In this document: positions 1 through 10,211 of the stretch, piece after piece
Layout: each line of letters begins with the position of its first letter
Numbering within the stretch: the stretch's first letter is position 1
Source: Arbacia lixula
Lineage: Eukaryota; Echinodermata; Echinoidea; Arbacioida; Arbaciidae
Reading direction: 5' to 3'
Assembly (NCBI GenBank): GCA_963669155.1
Contig: OZ022588.1
Span: 3,225,228-3,289,227, forward strand
DNA length: 64,000 nucleotides
Translations under genes and position numbers: made by a program
The notes under the pieces: generated by a model
What the model was told of the DNA's origin: nothing
The model's database searches: none
What the model saw: only the letters and a program-made list of their open reading frames with translations

Positions 1-135
1 TCTTGAGCTGCCAGCAATTCCATGACTTTTCCATGACCAACATCCCCTTTCCATGACTTTAAACAAATTTTCCAAATTTTCTGACATTTCCCTGACTTTC
101 CATGTCCAGGATTTTCCAGGATTTTCCATGACTGT
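1..135. repeat. Degenerate short tandem repeat of TTCCATGACTTT type
   Basis: The window opens with several imperfect copies of TTTTCCATGACTTT, including variants TTTCCCTGACTTTCCATG and GGATTTTCCAGGATTTTCC. The copies are irregularly spaced, so this is a degenerate simple array and not a clean minisatellite. It is cut by the window edge and lies in an intron of the GPCPD1-like gene. No coding potential is seen. Confidence 0.6.
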
Positions 136-289
136 GGGAACCCTGTTAGATTTCTGGGCTTCGCGAACCCTTCTCCAGTAAGGATGTCAACATTTGCCAC
201 GGAACTGCAGTAACCAAAGGGGTGTGGCTTAATTGTGCCTCATAAGGAATTTTGTAAGTAAATACAGTCCATTTGTCAAGATTCCTTAC

Positions 290-382
290 CTCTTTCACAC
301 ACAGTGAGAAGTCAAAGTCATGATACAAGACGGGATAGCCATCTTTGGTGACATGGACGTCAAACTCCACAAAGTCAGCCCC
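290..382 (-). CDS. GPCPD1: GPCPD1 coding exon 8 (VEFDVH and YHD motifs)
   Basis: The acceptor is CTGTGCAG|GGG and the donor is GAAAGAG|GTAAGG; phase 0 on both sides, 31 codons. It encodes GADFVEFDVHVTKDGYPVLY then HDFDFSLCVKE, with the conserved Glu/Asp metal ligands and the second catalytic His. Later exons fall outside the window; nothing coding is seen at 1-289. Confidence 0.93.
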
Positions 383-3300
383 CTGCACAGGTGTCAAAAT
401 TGCAAGAAAACAAAAAGCAAACAAATGTCAGATTCCACATAAAAAAAGGAACAGCCTCAGATGTCATAATTAGCGATGAAAGCAAAATTCATCTCAATGT
501 ATAACTCATCATGAATGTGTACAGCTGAGAAATTGGAGATTCTTATACTGGACCAGGTACACAATTAAACATGCAGAGAAAATAAATAAAGACCATTACC
601 ATCAAGCAAACTTAATAAATCATATTCCTTAGCACCTACATGTATAGCAATAGATTTTGCCACTTAGAATGCAGAATATAGAATGAAATGTGGTTGTTAT
701 TCATATTTTACATGCAAGAAAACACAAGGAATCTTTATCTTTTCACCTTTTTTACCATTTCCCTTCTACACACCATAATTGGATCAACTATACCTAAAGA
801 GTAAAACCACGTGGTGCTTCCAACAATTTTACAATTTTCTAAATAATACTGAGGAGGAATTTTGATCAGGTCTGTGATATGTACTCCAAACCAAAAATAG
901 AAATCATCAGCACTCTTGGTACCAAGTACTGAAAACTGTATTGATACTACACATCTTCATGTTAACGATACTGAGAGAGCGAACTACGATGACTCACATG
1001 ATCAGCTGCTTCCTTCAATGACAAGATTGTGTTTTCTGGAACCGACACAAGTTTCTCCTCCGACGGTCTGCAAATAACAACAACAATAAATTCCTTGATA
1101 GAAATATTTCTATCACTCTATCATCAAATGTTAGAATTACTTTCAACCAGGTAAATATTTGCTGGCTTATGTGAATTTGTTTTAAAATGAAGCATAGTTT
1201 TTCACTTTTCCTGAAAAGCTTTGTGACGCTATGGATGATACTTGCCGAGTTTCATAACTTTTGCAAATGGGCTACCTGTTCTTTACACATTGAGAGAATG
1301 GGTTAAAAAAGATATTTTGATGAGATGAGAAATGGTGAATTGTGGGTAAAGAGCCCCTTGATTTACATTTTGATGAGCGAGTGATCCTTGAGCGACCTGC
1401 CCATCCCCCGATGTCCAATGTTGAGGGTCTCCGCCCGTCTCTTCCAGTGCGTGGCGTACGTGACCTCAAAGCTGTGGACGTCGGGGTCATCCAGGGACTC
1501 GATCACAGCATAGGACACTGAAGCAAGCACAGTCAAGTCAAGAAAGACAAGAGGATGAACTAAATGTGCATTACATTCACATAGGCCCATGCTCTTTAAA
1601 CTCTTCTTTTGAATGCCAAGTACAAAACACTGGTCACAACTACTTACACATAAATTACTATTTTACATCACTATTTGTTTGTATTGTTTACAGATCTTTG
1701 GGGTGTACATTTATTATTAATTACCAGTCATTTCATATTTATTTATCTGGGACCTATCACAGATTTGTAAAATGAATGAATACATGTATACTGTTTGGGG
1801 CAAATCCTCAGAATTAAAAGAAAATCATACAAAAAACTGCATTCTGCATTCTGCATTCAAAGTTACTGATACTGAATGGGCTATGGAAATTCCATGACAT
1901 CACAGGAATTACAACTGAATTTCCCATTTTGCAGAGATTTCTGGCTTACACCTTGGATTCATCAACATACCCCCCATGTGCCCTGATCACTGCTTTACAG
2001 ATTCTTAGCATGCGAGCTACAAGTGTTTTGAAATAGCCCATTCTGTATCAATAAATTTGAATACAGCATGCAGTGTTTTGTATGATTTTCTTTTAATTCT
2101 AAGGGTGGTCCCAAACTTTTGGCCTGTACTGTATGAATGTCCACAATAATCACACTTTGCTCACCTGGGACACTGCCAAGCGATGAGCCATCTTTGCTGA
2201 AGAAGTAGATCGGGCAACTGCCCACACTGTTTGTCAGCGTGTTGCTGACAAGTCCACCTTCACCAATGATGCTGACCTCTCCCTTTAACTTCTTGGATGG
2301 ACTGCACTCAGCTGACTGGCATCTGGAGCTCACAACCTGGATGATGAATTTCTGAGAGTGACACAGAGAGAACAATTAACAGGCAATGACCAATACTATC
2401 TACCAAATCACAAACATCACAAGCAGTGACCATTGTAAACATGGCGATTATTAGGACATAAGTTTTTCTTTGGAGCAAAATGTATCAACTGTTGTAGAGA
2501 AGAGAGAATGCATCGGAAATACAAAAATGAGGGGGGGGGGGAGTTAAAGGTGAAGGGCATACGTAGGAGAAAATAAACTAAGCATCGGGAGGTGTGCGAT
2601 ATGCGTCGATTTGGCTGCGCTTTAGCCTGCGCTTTAGCCTGCGCTTGAATGTATAGATGGTTACGGATGACTGCAGTTCACTGCTTAGTGAGTTCCACAG
2701 TTGCGGTCCTTGATATAAAAATGTTCTGTGGGGACATAATGTCAAGAAAGTATATTGACATAAAGAAAGTATATTGAATTAGTGATAATTACGAAGTTGG
2801 AAGTGATATTTATCTACAAGGTACATGATATAATATAGACACACAAAAGGGTGTGATTCCATATGATTTGCGTGTATGGTTTATCTGGTCCGTATAAATA
2901 ATTTGTATTTAATCATATGATTTTGTTATTGAAATGTAGGATTAATGAAATTTTCAGAAGTTTTTCCCGTTTACGGTGTTTAATCCAGTACAGATTGTCA
3001 TGAATGTCTACTGGTATACCATGTATATCCAGAGTTTTCAGTAACTGATTAACTCTTTGTACGTTTCGTTCGCATCAATGCACAACCGTGGACACGTTTC
3101 GTTTGCAATTTTGCACAGAACACACGTAGGTGAATGGAAATGGAAATATGTGCGTACTGCGAACCGTACCACTGTTCAGTACTATTGCTCGCGATCGTCA
3201 CTGTAACAGGCTTTCCGCTCGTTCGCGTTGCAGCATAGGATTACATAGAAGATTTCGGAGAATTTTGATCATTTTGTTTCGGTATTTTTCCATCTTGTAC

Positions 3301-6300
3301 AGTGCAGTACAGAAGAAAATCACACAAGTTCCTTGTTATTGTACTGTGATTATGTGGGTGCGTGTACATGTACATGTACGCATATTGTAGGCGATCTCTT
3401 TGTATTACAACACAAAGAGCTCCTAGAGTCCTAACCAAGCCAAATTCTTGGCCATACAGGCTTTTCTATGCACATCCTGTATCGAACTTTCTTCTTTTCA
3501 ACACTTATTGATTTTGATATCAATAGAAAGGTCACGGTCTTAGTGGATGCGTTTACATGTCCGCATTGGAGGCGATCTCTTTGTATTACAACACAAAAAG
3601 CTCCTAGAGTCCTAATCAAGCCAAATTCTTGGCCATACAGGCTTTTCTATGCACTTCCTGCATCGAACTTTCTTCTTTTCAAAACTTATTGATTTTGATA
3701 TCAATAGAAAGGTCATGGTCTTAGCAAAATAACTGTAATAATTTCCCTGCAATTTACAGCAAATGAAGAGTCCGACATATCATTTACATTAGCACAACTG
3801 AACACATTGACATTTTTTTTTACAGTAGCTCCTCAACTGCTAGACAAAATACATATGAGTGGAAAGCCCATGCAATTCTCTATATTTTATGTATACACTA
3901 TTTTTCCTCACGACAATCTAATAAAAAGTTATAGCCCTTGAAAGCTATTACTCCGACAAGAGTTCATTGGAATATGCGCACACTCAAATTAATGCAACGC
4001 ACAGGGGGTTCACAGGTGAACGCACAAAGAGTTAAAATAATGTTAAGTTTAATTGATTTGTCCTAGTCGTTTTGTTGTGTTAATTGTCCACAAGTTCTTC
4101 CTCTTTTTATTTTACTGTCGGCTCTAAACCGGGCCGTGACAAGATACATCCCCTTTGTTACTTGCTTCCTTTTGACAAAGAAGAGCAGTTTTGACTTACC
4201 ACTTCCTGGTTTGCCTGTAGCCCTTGAGTAGTGAATGTGATGACGTCAGAGCCGGGTCGCATCGCCTCACCTCCTTCTGCCTGGAGGCGGGGATGCAAGT
4301 CTGCCTCTTCCAAATTCTGCGGGAATGCAAATCACAGAGACAGTCATTACTTTCCACTTCAAAAAAAGGATAAAGGGCGATTTACTGTTAACACCATATA
4401 TCAATTTTTCGCAAATCGGGACTTCTCGACAATTTCGCGAGTGGTTAAATTTGTGATCATGGAGTACTAGTGCTAGTAGCACATGTGCGTGTGCAGGTTG
4501 TATTTATATATTTCCGTGTATTATTGAATTTGCGAATAGCACCACTCACTCACAAAATTCGCGAAAAATAAAAACCCTGTGATATTTATGGAGTATACAT
4601 TAGCCCCTGAAAACAAAAATGAACCCCCGTAACTACCAATAGAGCCCCTGTCAAGAGAAAAACATCCATGTAGGTCATAATGCAAAACATACTGCAGGGT
4701 AGATGTTTCATGCATAAGGCTTAAAAAGTAGCTCCCACAAATATGTTTATAGATTCCCACTGTTATTTTATTAATCGCATCGTGGCACACAAAACAACTT
4801 GCCATGACTGGGCGCCGTTTGGCCAATATGTGCGTAAGTTAGGCACAACTTTACGTACACGACTGGTGACCCGTTCTTGTGCTACATGAGAAACCCCAAT
4901 TTGTTTGTGTGTTAACATAGTGGGAGAGATATTCCTACATTCCTGATCAAATTTGACAAATTATAAGCTTTGCATTCAGATGCTTGTTAACAACAAGAAT
5001 TTTATCCTACAAAGATCAGATTTCAACTTTTGCTGATGGGAATCAAAATCATTGAGAATCTGATTTGGCACCCAAGAATAGGTCACCAGTCATGCGTAAA
5101 ATTCCTGCGTAACTTACAAACATCTTGGTGAAACACCCCCCTTCCCCTCCAAGCTTAATTTTGTATAAAACTAGCATGAAACTGGGCCCCCATCTAATAA
5201 AGAAAGTCAAATCCCCTATCTCTACAAATGACATTAATCGCAAGTCAAGTTGCCATCAATCGCAATTCTTTATAAGACGGGGCTCGACCAAGGTTGTGCT
5301 TACATTGACTAGGACTGGGATCTTGCCAGCTGCATCCGTTAAATTGAGAGCCATCACTCGGAGTCTGCATTCAGCGTCCCCCTTGACCAGCGGAGTGAAG
5401 GGAGTGAGGGCAGAGGTGCCAAACATGAGTCGTATCTCTCTGGTATTGACCAGCCAGCCCCGCTGGACCTTGGACTGACCGCCTGCATCATGCACAGACC
5501 AAGCAGAGAGAACAAAGTCTCTATACATCATTCAAAACACAGTGTCACACTTTGTTATTACAAAATATTTAATTCATTAAGAACAAACCAAATAATTCAG
5601 GTATATTACCCCGAAAATTCAAAATAAACAACTAGAATAATCATAATAGCCGAATCCTTCACAATCATATCCTTTATATCACTTCGTCTATTTACCAACA
5701 CCATTTCACTTATGACATTATATGTTTCTTCCATTTCTTCCATCCTTCCCCCTCTCTATCTCCCACCACTTCCCTCTCTTTCTTCTATCTACAATTTACA
5801 AAACATAAAGATCTGCTTCTCCCTCTGTGCTTCTGTATTTGCGACTTACCATAGTTTCCAAATGTCTCTGTTTCTGTGGAAAATGGTTGATCTGAGCAGA
5901 AGGAAAAAGGAAAAATTACAGTTGAGTAAAAACCATAAAGTGTTGATACTGCAGATTATGATTTCAGAAGAGCCAAGATTGATATATGGAAATGAAAATG
6001 TATACTTGGGGAAGGTAAGACTTATTTGTATGCCATAGCTATGACTGGCGTATCATCATCTATTTTTACTATGTACCCCCCTTGAACTAAACCTTGAACT
6101 AAACCTGTACTTTTTAAATACAGAGTGATCTACATTTGTGAGGAATGCTATGAGAAGGTGATGCTACACAGAGTATGACTGTGTCAACTGGAGCGCAGAG
6201 TGCCACTGGAAATGTTTTCTAAATCCCCATCAAAGGTGACTATGCTCCATTTAATCATTAAATCTTTTAAAAGCCACTCTTACAAATCCCATAGAGCAGC

Positions 6301-8819
6301 ATTTTGTCTGGCACACAAAGGGTTAAAAGAACGAGAGGACATGCAGTCTTATGACATTGAGTCTGCATAAGATTTCTTTTCTTTAAAGGGTCCCTGCAAT
6401 CAAAATACATGTTGACTTATGTTGATGCAACTTAATATGTATATCACAAAATCAGTAACGGCTCAATGGAAATATGTGTCCTATATTTTAAAATAATTTG
6501 TCTGTATTTCTTCTCAGCACTGATAAGCCCCGCCTCCAAAAATATCCTCCAACTCAAGATTCTTGTTGTGACATCATCACAGGTATAAATTAGCAAGATA
6601 ATAGACATAATTTATGCACAAACTTAACATAGCAATGACTACCTGCAAGTGCTTATAATGTCATCACATGTTTATACAATGCATTTTTCTCCCTTGGCAT
6701 AGCTAGCACATTTCTGACATAAGTAAATGATTATTCCCACATGAAAGGTTGTCAGGTTGTATTGTGTGAAGACATGTAATGCTCTTGTGGGCAGGTGGGG
6801 GTAGTCATTGCAATGTGTAATTTGTGCATAATTCTATTATCCTGCTAATTTTTACCTTTGATGACGTCACAACAAGAATCTTGAGTTGGAGGATATTTTT
6901 GGAGGCGGGGCTTATCAGTGCTGAGAAAAATATAGAAAAAATTATTTTAAAATATAGGACACATAATTCCATTGAACAGTTAGTGATTTTGTTAAATACA
7001 TATTTAGTTGCATCAACAGACGTCAACATACATTTTGATTACAGGGGACCTTTAAAGGGAATATACTGTGATTTAATAACCAAATAACAGTTGACATAGT
7101 CATACACTGTGTAACATCTCCTTCTCATAGCATTCCTCATCACAAATGTAGATCACTCTGTATCTAAGAAGTACAGGTTTAGTTCAAGGATTTGTGATTT
7201 AATCACTTATTACTCCAAATGTGGGTCACTTGAGGGCAAATAACTTTCAGGAAGTTTCTGATATGGACAATACATGAATTTAAGACCATTGGCAAGAAGA
7301 TTGCTCATGATCACCCTTTAGAAGGCTTTTTGTCTTCCCAGTACAGCATATTCCCTTTAACCCTCTCAATACCAACCAATCATAATCCCCACATCAAGTA
7401 CAACACCATTTATAGCTTATGAGACATGGACATGTTTTCTATAGAGAGTGGCCTGCCTGACTACTACTCCCTATCAAAGGTGACAATACACTCCCTTTGA
7501 TCATTTACCGTATTTTTCGGTGTATAAGACGCATGTTGCTTCCCTTGGAAAAGCTGGCGCCAGCTTGTGGCCAGAGCTGATGACAGAATCAATGGCAGTC
7601 TCCATCAAACGGAGTTTTTCAGTTTAAGCCTTTTGATCAGCAGTTTCTTTGAGTTGTCTAGCGGACAAATACTACTCCTGGGGCTTTTTTAGTTCTGGTT
7701 AAGTATGCTGGTGATGTGATTGAGATCATATTACTGGTACATCAATTGTGTCAGGCTATCAAAGCCATCTATTTTGTTGTTGACTGTATATGGTCCCATA
7801 CATGTGTATATGTGTTGAAACTTTATACGGACCCAATTTTGGGGTTTTTTTCAAATTGCGTGCTCAAAGTCGGGGTGCGTCTTACACGCCGTTGCAACTT
7901 GTACGCCGAAATTTATGGTAACCGATAACGCAAACCTTGTGGATTATTTCACCATCAATACACACAAATCCCATACAGCAGAATTTTGTCTGGCACCCAA
8001 AGGGTTAAAAGAACAAGAGGACATGGAGTCTTATGACAATAAGTCTTCATAAGATCTTTTTTCATCAACCCTTTTGTGCCACATACAATGCTGCTCTATG
8101 GGATATGTGTTTATCATTGTGCCAGAATGTATCAATGACGCATAAACGGTTAAACCATTCAGTATCAACCAATCAGTTCCATGTTACAACACCGTTTACA
8201 GCTTATGGGACTTAGCAGGTTAACAGACAGACCTGAGATGTGGACTTGTCGTGGAGAAAGGCCTGCCTCCCACTTATGCACCACTAGCTGGCCAGCCGAG
8301 AGAAAGCTGCACACAGCATAGCGATAGCAGACGGTACAGTCTGCTGGGGCATCAAATGGGTAACTCCAACTAAGTCAGTCCGCATGCATAAAGAGTGAGA
8401 GGGAGAAAATGTTCCAATAAAAGATCCACAACCAGTGCATCTCGTGAATACATGGGACTCAGGGTAATTTCACCCTCGTAATATAAGAAAAACGACTCCC
8501 ATGAATAGCCCCTGTGGAATATTACACAACATAACACAAAACATAGTTCAGGGTATTATGTTTCATGATTAATCTTTTTTTTCTTCTGGGCATTATTGCT
8601 TTATATGGATCTGACATTTCAGCCTGTTCGTTGCAACCAATAGGTGGGGCAACGTATTGAGTGTCCACCAAACTGAACTAACCTTGAACCGGATTCTTTG
8701 ATCAGGGGTTTGACAGCCCTGGCAGCCCAGGCACCCAGGGCTGGAATGCTTCCTGTGACACACACCACCTCATCGTCACTCGCTGTCTCGTAACTGACCT
8801 GCAGCGTGACCAGGGGCAT
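290..8819 (-). CDS. GPCPD1: GPCPD1-like glycerophosphocholine phosphodiesterase, 5' part (8 coding exons, gene runs off left edge)
   Basis: Coding exons in transcription order are 8683-8819, 8233-8369, 5304-5482, 4200-4316, 2165-2351, 1367-1517, 998-1067 and 290-382. They sum to 1071 nt, or 357 codons, with every junction GT-AG and every phase matching. Residues 1 to about 100 form a CBM20 starch-binding-like domain, with GSIPALGAW in the first exon and YRY...VVHKWE in the second. The linker is typical of GPCPD1/GDE5. The GDPD barrel starts near residue 284 with GHRG (287-290), then PENT (313-316), VEFDVH (331-336) and YHD (346-348), which supply the catalytic His/Arg and the metal-binding Glu/Asp/His. 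Known members hydrolyse glycerophosphocholine in the cytosol to glycerol-3-phosphate and choline. The rest of the barrel lies left of position 290. The start Met has A at -3. Identification is strong; enzyme activity is inferred from the family. Confidence 0.93.
998..1067 (-). CDS. GPCPD1: GPCPD1 coding exon 7 (PENT motif)
   Basis: The acceptor is ATTTGCAG|A and the donor is GATCAT|GTGAGT; phase 2 in, phase 0 out. It encodes PSEEKLVSVPENTILSLKEA. ENT matches the GDPD metal-ligand Glu segment. Confidence 0.92.
1367..1517 (-). CDS. GPCPD1: GPCPD1 coding exon 6 (GHRG motif)
   Basis: The acceptor is TTGCTTCAG|TG and the donor is AAAAT|GTAAAT; phase 1 in, phase 2 out. It encodes VSYAVIESL, then SFEVTYATHWKRR and LNIGHRGMGRS. 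GHRG is the first GDPD active-site motif (His288 and Arg289 in this model). Confidence 0.92.
1781..2133. mobile_element. Tc1/mariner-like MITE in GPCPD1 intron
   Basis: The right end reads GGTCCCAAACTTTTGGCC then TGTACTGTA, a Tc1-type terminus. The inner arms CAGAATTAAAAGAAAATC (left, from 1811) and the reverse complement near 2070-2103 form an inverted repeat of about 45 bp. No transposase is present. It lies in the intron between exons 6 and 5. Confidence 0.72.
2165..2351 (-). CDS. GPCPD1: GPCPD1 coding exon 5
   Basis: The acceptor is CACTCTCAG|AAA and the donor is CCCAG|GTGAGC; phase 0 in, phase 1 out. It encodes KFIIQVVSSRC, then GEVSIIGEGGLVSNTL and FFSKDGSSLGSVP. The pattern resembles the linker just before the GDPD barrel in GPCPD1 proteins. 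Confidence 0.85.
3049..4035. mobile_element. TTAA-bounded non-autonomous element (about 985 bp)
   Basis: Left end TTAACTCTTTGTACGTT and right end (reverse complement) TTAACTCTTTGTGCGTT form short terminal inverted repeats starting at TTAA. That is the hallmark of TTAA-targeting DNA transposons such as piggyBac-like or Kolobok-like elements. No transposase reading frame is seen. It contains the 181-bp tandem duplication listed separately. Confidence 0.6.
3380..3724. repeat. 181-bp tandem duplication
   Basis: A unit starting GGCGATCTCTTTGTATTACA at about 3390 recurs at about 3571 with few changes, through CAATAGAAAGGTCAYGGTCT at the end of each copy. Two copies are present inside the TTAA element. 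High identity suggests a fairly recent duplication. Confidence 0.85.
4200..4316 (-). CDS. GPCPD1: GPCPD1 coding exon 4
   Basis: A 39-codon phase 0-0 exon with a clear acceptor (TTCCCGCAG) and a strong donor (GTG|GTAAGT). It encodes NLEEADLHPRLQ followed by SDVITFTTQGLQANQEV. Sequence similarity to vertebrate GPCPD1 is weak here. Support comes from splice signals, phase and position. Confidence 0.78.
4379..4600. repeat. Putative dispersed repeat with TTCGCGAA-type motifs
   Basis: Between exons 4 and 3, AATTTTTCGCAAATC and CAATTTCGCGAG are followed by AATTTGCGAATAGC and AAAATTCGCGAAAAATAAA. This is an inverted arrangement typical of a short DNA element. Boundaries are uncertain and no target-site duplication could be fixed. 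Confidence 0.4.
5304..5482 (-). CDS. GPCPD1: GPCPD1 coding exon 3
   Basis: The acceptor is CATGATGCAG|GC and the donor is TCAAT|GTAAGC; phase 1 in, phase 0 out. It encodes RGWLVNTREIRLMFG and ECRLRVMALNL, corresponding to the human GWLTCQTEIRLR segment between the CBM20 and GDPD domains. Confidence 0.9.
6283..6380. repeat. TTAA-type dispersed repeat, copy 1
   Basis: This stretch, starting CAAATCCCATAGAGCAGC and containing GGCACACAAAGGGTTAAAAG, recurs in the same orientation at 7965-8062 with about ten differences. The AAAGGGTTAA core is shared with many other TTAA-bounded repeats in the window. Confidence 0.65.
6383..7056. mobile_element. Foldback MITE family A, full copy
   Basis: Ends are TTAAAGGGTCCCTG and CAGGGGACCTTTAA. 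Arms of about 250 bp are inverted copies containing AAGCCCCGCCTCCAAAAAT and its complement. A second full copy is at 50786-51418 and a right half at 14390-14659. No coding capacity; it could form a long RNA hairpin if transcribed. Confidence 0.85.
7054..7362. mobile_element. Foldback MITE family B, diverged copy
   Basis: The left end AAAGGGAATATACTGT and the right end ATATTCCCTTTAA match family B. The right half (7190-7362) is close to the full copies at 13854-14226 and 48716-49070. The left half is replaced by the arm of the outer inverted repeat. Confidence 0.7.
7506..7920. mobile_element. Non-autonomous element with TACCGTATTTTTCGG ends
   Basis: Left end TACCGTATTTTTCGGTGTA then AAGACGCA, and right end CCGAAATTTATGGTA preceded by TGCGTCTTACACGCC, are imperfect inverted repeats about 415 bp apart. 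Elements with this terminus occur in many animal genomes. No transposase is visible. Confidence 0.7.
7965..8223. repeat. Cluster of TTAA-type MITE fragments next to GPCPD1 exon 2
   Basis: Holds the second copy of the 6283-6380 repeat (7965-8062), then CAACCCTTTTGTGCCAC and CGCATAAACGGTTAAACC (about 8065-8153), then ACCAATC...GGGACTTAGCAGGTTAA ending at 8223. The last TTAA starts at intron position +10 relative to the exon 2 donor. Confidence 0.6.
8233..8369 (-). CDS. GPCPD1: GPCPD1 coding exon 2 (CBM20 second half)
   Basis: The exon has no Met in frame and is easily missed. The acceptor is TGACTTAG|T and the donor is CTCAG|GTCTGT. It completes the Ser codon left by exon 1 (phase 2) and reads WSYPFDAPADCTVCYRYAV followed by QLVVHKWEAGLSPRQ, which aligns with the human YRY...VIVHKWE stretch. 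It ends in phase 1, as exon 3 requires. A TTAA-bounded MITE ends only 9 bp inside the intron after its donor. Confidence 0.9.
8683..8819 (-). CDS. GPCPD1: GPCPD1 coding exon 1 (CBM20 start)
   Basis: This exon encodes 45 residues plus 2 nt. It begins MPLVTLQVSYETASDDEV and contains the CBM20 signature VTGSIPALGAW. The donor is AAG|GTTAGT at 8682/8683. A possible splice acceptor lies 5 nt upstream of the ATG (pyrimidine-rich, ending GCCAG), so the 5' UTR may begin in a separate upstream exon. Confidence 0.92.
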
Positions 8820-8998
8820 CGTGTCTGGCAGTGTGATGGGGCAGCTCGACAGTCAAATTCGTCAGCATGCAAGATAAAGATGTGTGATTGACATAAACAC
8901 AACAAAAAAGTAAGTTTCCCCCTAAGCAAAATAGCATAACTTTTTATCAAAGACATTTTGAGCAAAATAACTAGGCAGGATTGTTCCTTCACTTATGC

Positions 8999-9068
8999 CC
9001 CTTTTATAGTGAGAGTTACCACCAGATCAGGTCCGGACCTGATCCGGGGTAACTCTCACTATAAAAGG
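8999..9068. repeat. Near-perfect 70-bp palindrome upstream of GPCPD1
   Basis: CCTTTTATAGTGAGAGTTAC (left) pairs with GTAACTCTCACTATAAAAGG (right). The centre AGGTCCGGACCT is itself palindromic, giving a hairpin of about 34 bp with one bulge. TATAAAAGG occurs on both strands. It lies 180-250 bp upstream of the GPCPD1 start codon, so it may be a small mobile element end pair or a regulatory cruciform. Related strings (CAGGTCCGCATCAGGTC) follow at 9119-9140. Confidence 0.85.
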
Positions 9069-9540
9069 TCAAAAAATATTTAGCCCGAGTTTGAGTTAAT
9101 CCTAGCTGAGAGGAGGGTCAGGTCCGCATCAGGTCTGGATCAGACCGTTCACCATATATTGCGAGAGAAAAACGATTAGCACTAGCCAATTGTCCGCAAT
9201 GAGCAACATAGCAAATTTACACTCTCTCTCTATCTCTCCCGCCTGCCCCTCTTTCATCTCGGTTTCCGGTCTCTTGAGCTGGAAATGCTTTTAAAAGATG
9301 CTTCTCAAGCTTTAATTGTAAAACTTCAGCTGATGCACCCACAAAAAGTAAAGAACACTAAAATTCGGAGCTTTAGTTACGGCTGCCTGTGAAGCAAAGA
9401 ATATAAAGTTCATTCGGAATAGTCTCTCAATATTCTCTTAAGAATATATAAAGTTCATTCGGCATCGTCTCTTAATGAAAACAAAAACAGAACGAGGCCC
9501 TTGACTTTTCGCGCGCTTAATGCGTCATGTCACATGATAC

Positions 9541-10179
9541 TTTACTTACTTTACTTTACTTTAATCCAACAATGATTGTAGGACTTCGCCTGTTCATCGA
9601 TCGTAGATTAAAACAGTTTCCTTGACTTATCACATTAACATGTATGTGGGTTAGAACAGTGTGTAAAATACATACAGCCTATACAGGCTCATAAAGGAGA
9701 TCATGATTATTAATCCAATTATTTGTCAAGCCTATTTTTGAAGGAGTTCACAGAAGTTGCTGATACAACACAATCAGGAAGACTATTCCACAAATCAACA
9801 ACTCTGTTACTGAAGAAATACTTCCTCATGTCAAGACGAGAGTACTGCTTATCTAGTTTCAATTTGTGACCTCTAGACGTTCTGTGTGCCAGGTGAAAAA
9901 GATTGTGTTCAGTGTTGTACACTCCGGTCAAGTACTTAAAAACATCTATCATATCACCCCTCCTACGCCTATGAGCAAGAGTTGGCAGTTTGAGCTTTGT
10001 GAGGCGCTCACGATAAGTCAAATTTCTAAACCCCGGAATAATTTTAGTTGCACGCCTCTGTACACTCTCCAACTTCCTCGGCTCTCCTATTCTATAGCAT
10101 GGCTGTCGCCAGGGCGGTGCGGAGGGTGCGAACGCACCCCCTTCAGAACAAAAAAAAAAAGAATTAAAAAATAAATAAA

Positions 10180-10211
<32 letters not shown>

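Larger units (their letters stand above)
6085..7190. repeat. Outer inverted repeat enclosing a foldback element
   Basis: Left arm 6085-6191 (ACCTTGAACTAAACCTGTAC onwards) is the reverse complement, with a few differences, of 7086-7190 (through ATCACTCTGTATCTAAGAAG). The arms enclose the family A foldback at 6383-7056, so the structure is a palindrome within a palindrome. It sits in the large intron between GPCPD1 exons 3 and 2. Confidence 0.75.

Noticed and set aside
5125..5478. 117-codon plus-strand ORF
   Set aside because: It is antisense to GPCPD1 exon 3.
9719..10204. Intact reverse transcriptase gene
   Set aside because: Only the C-terminal tail of a LINE is present, and it is broken by a MITE.
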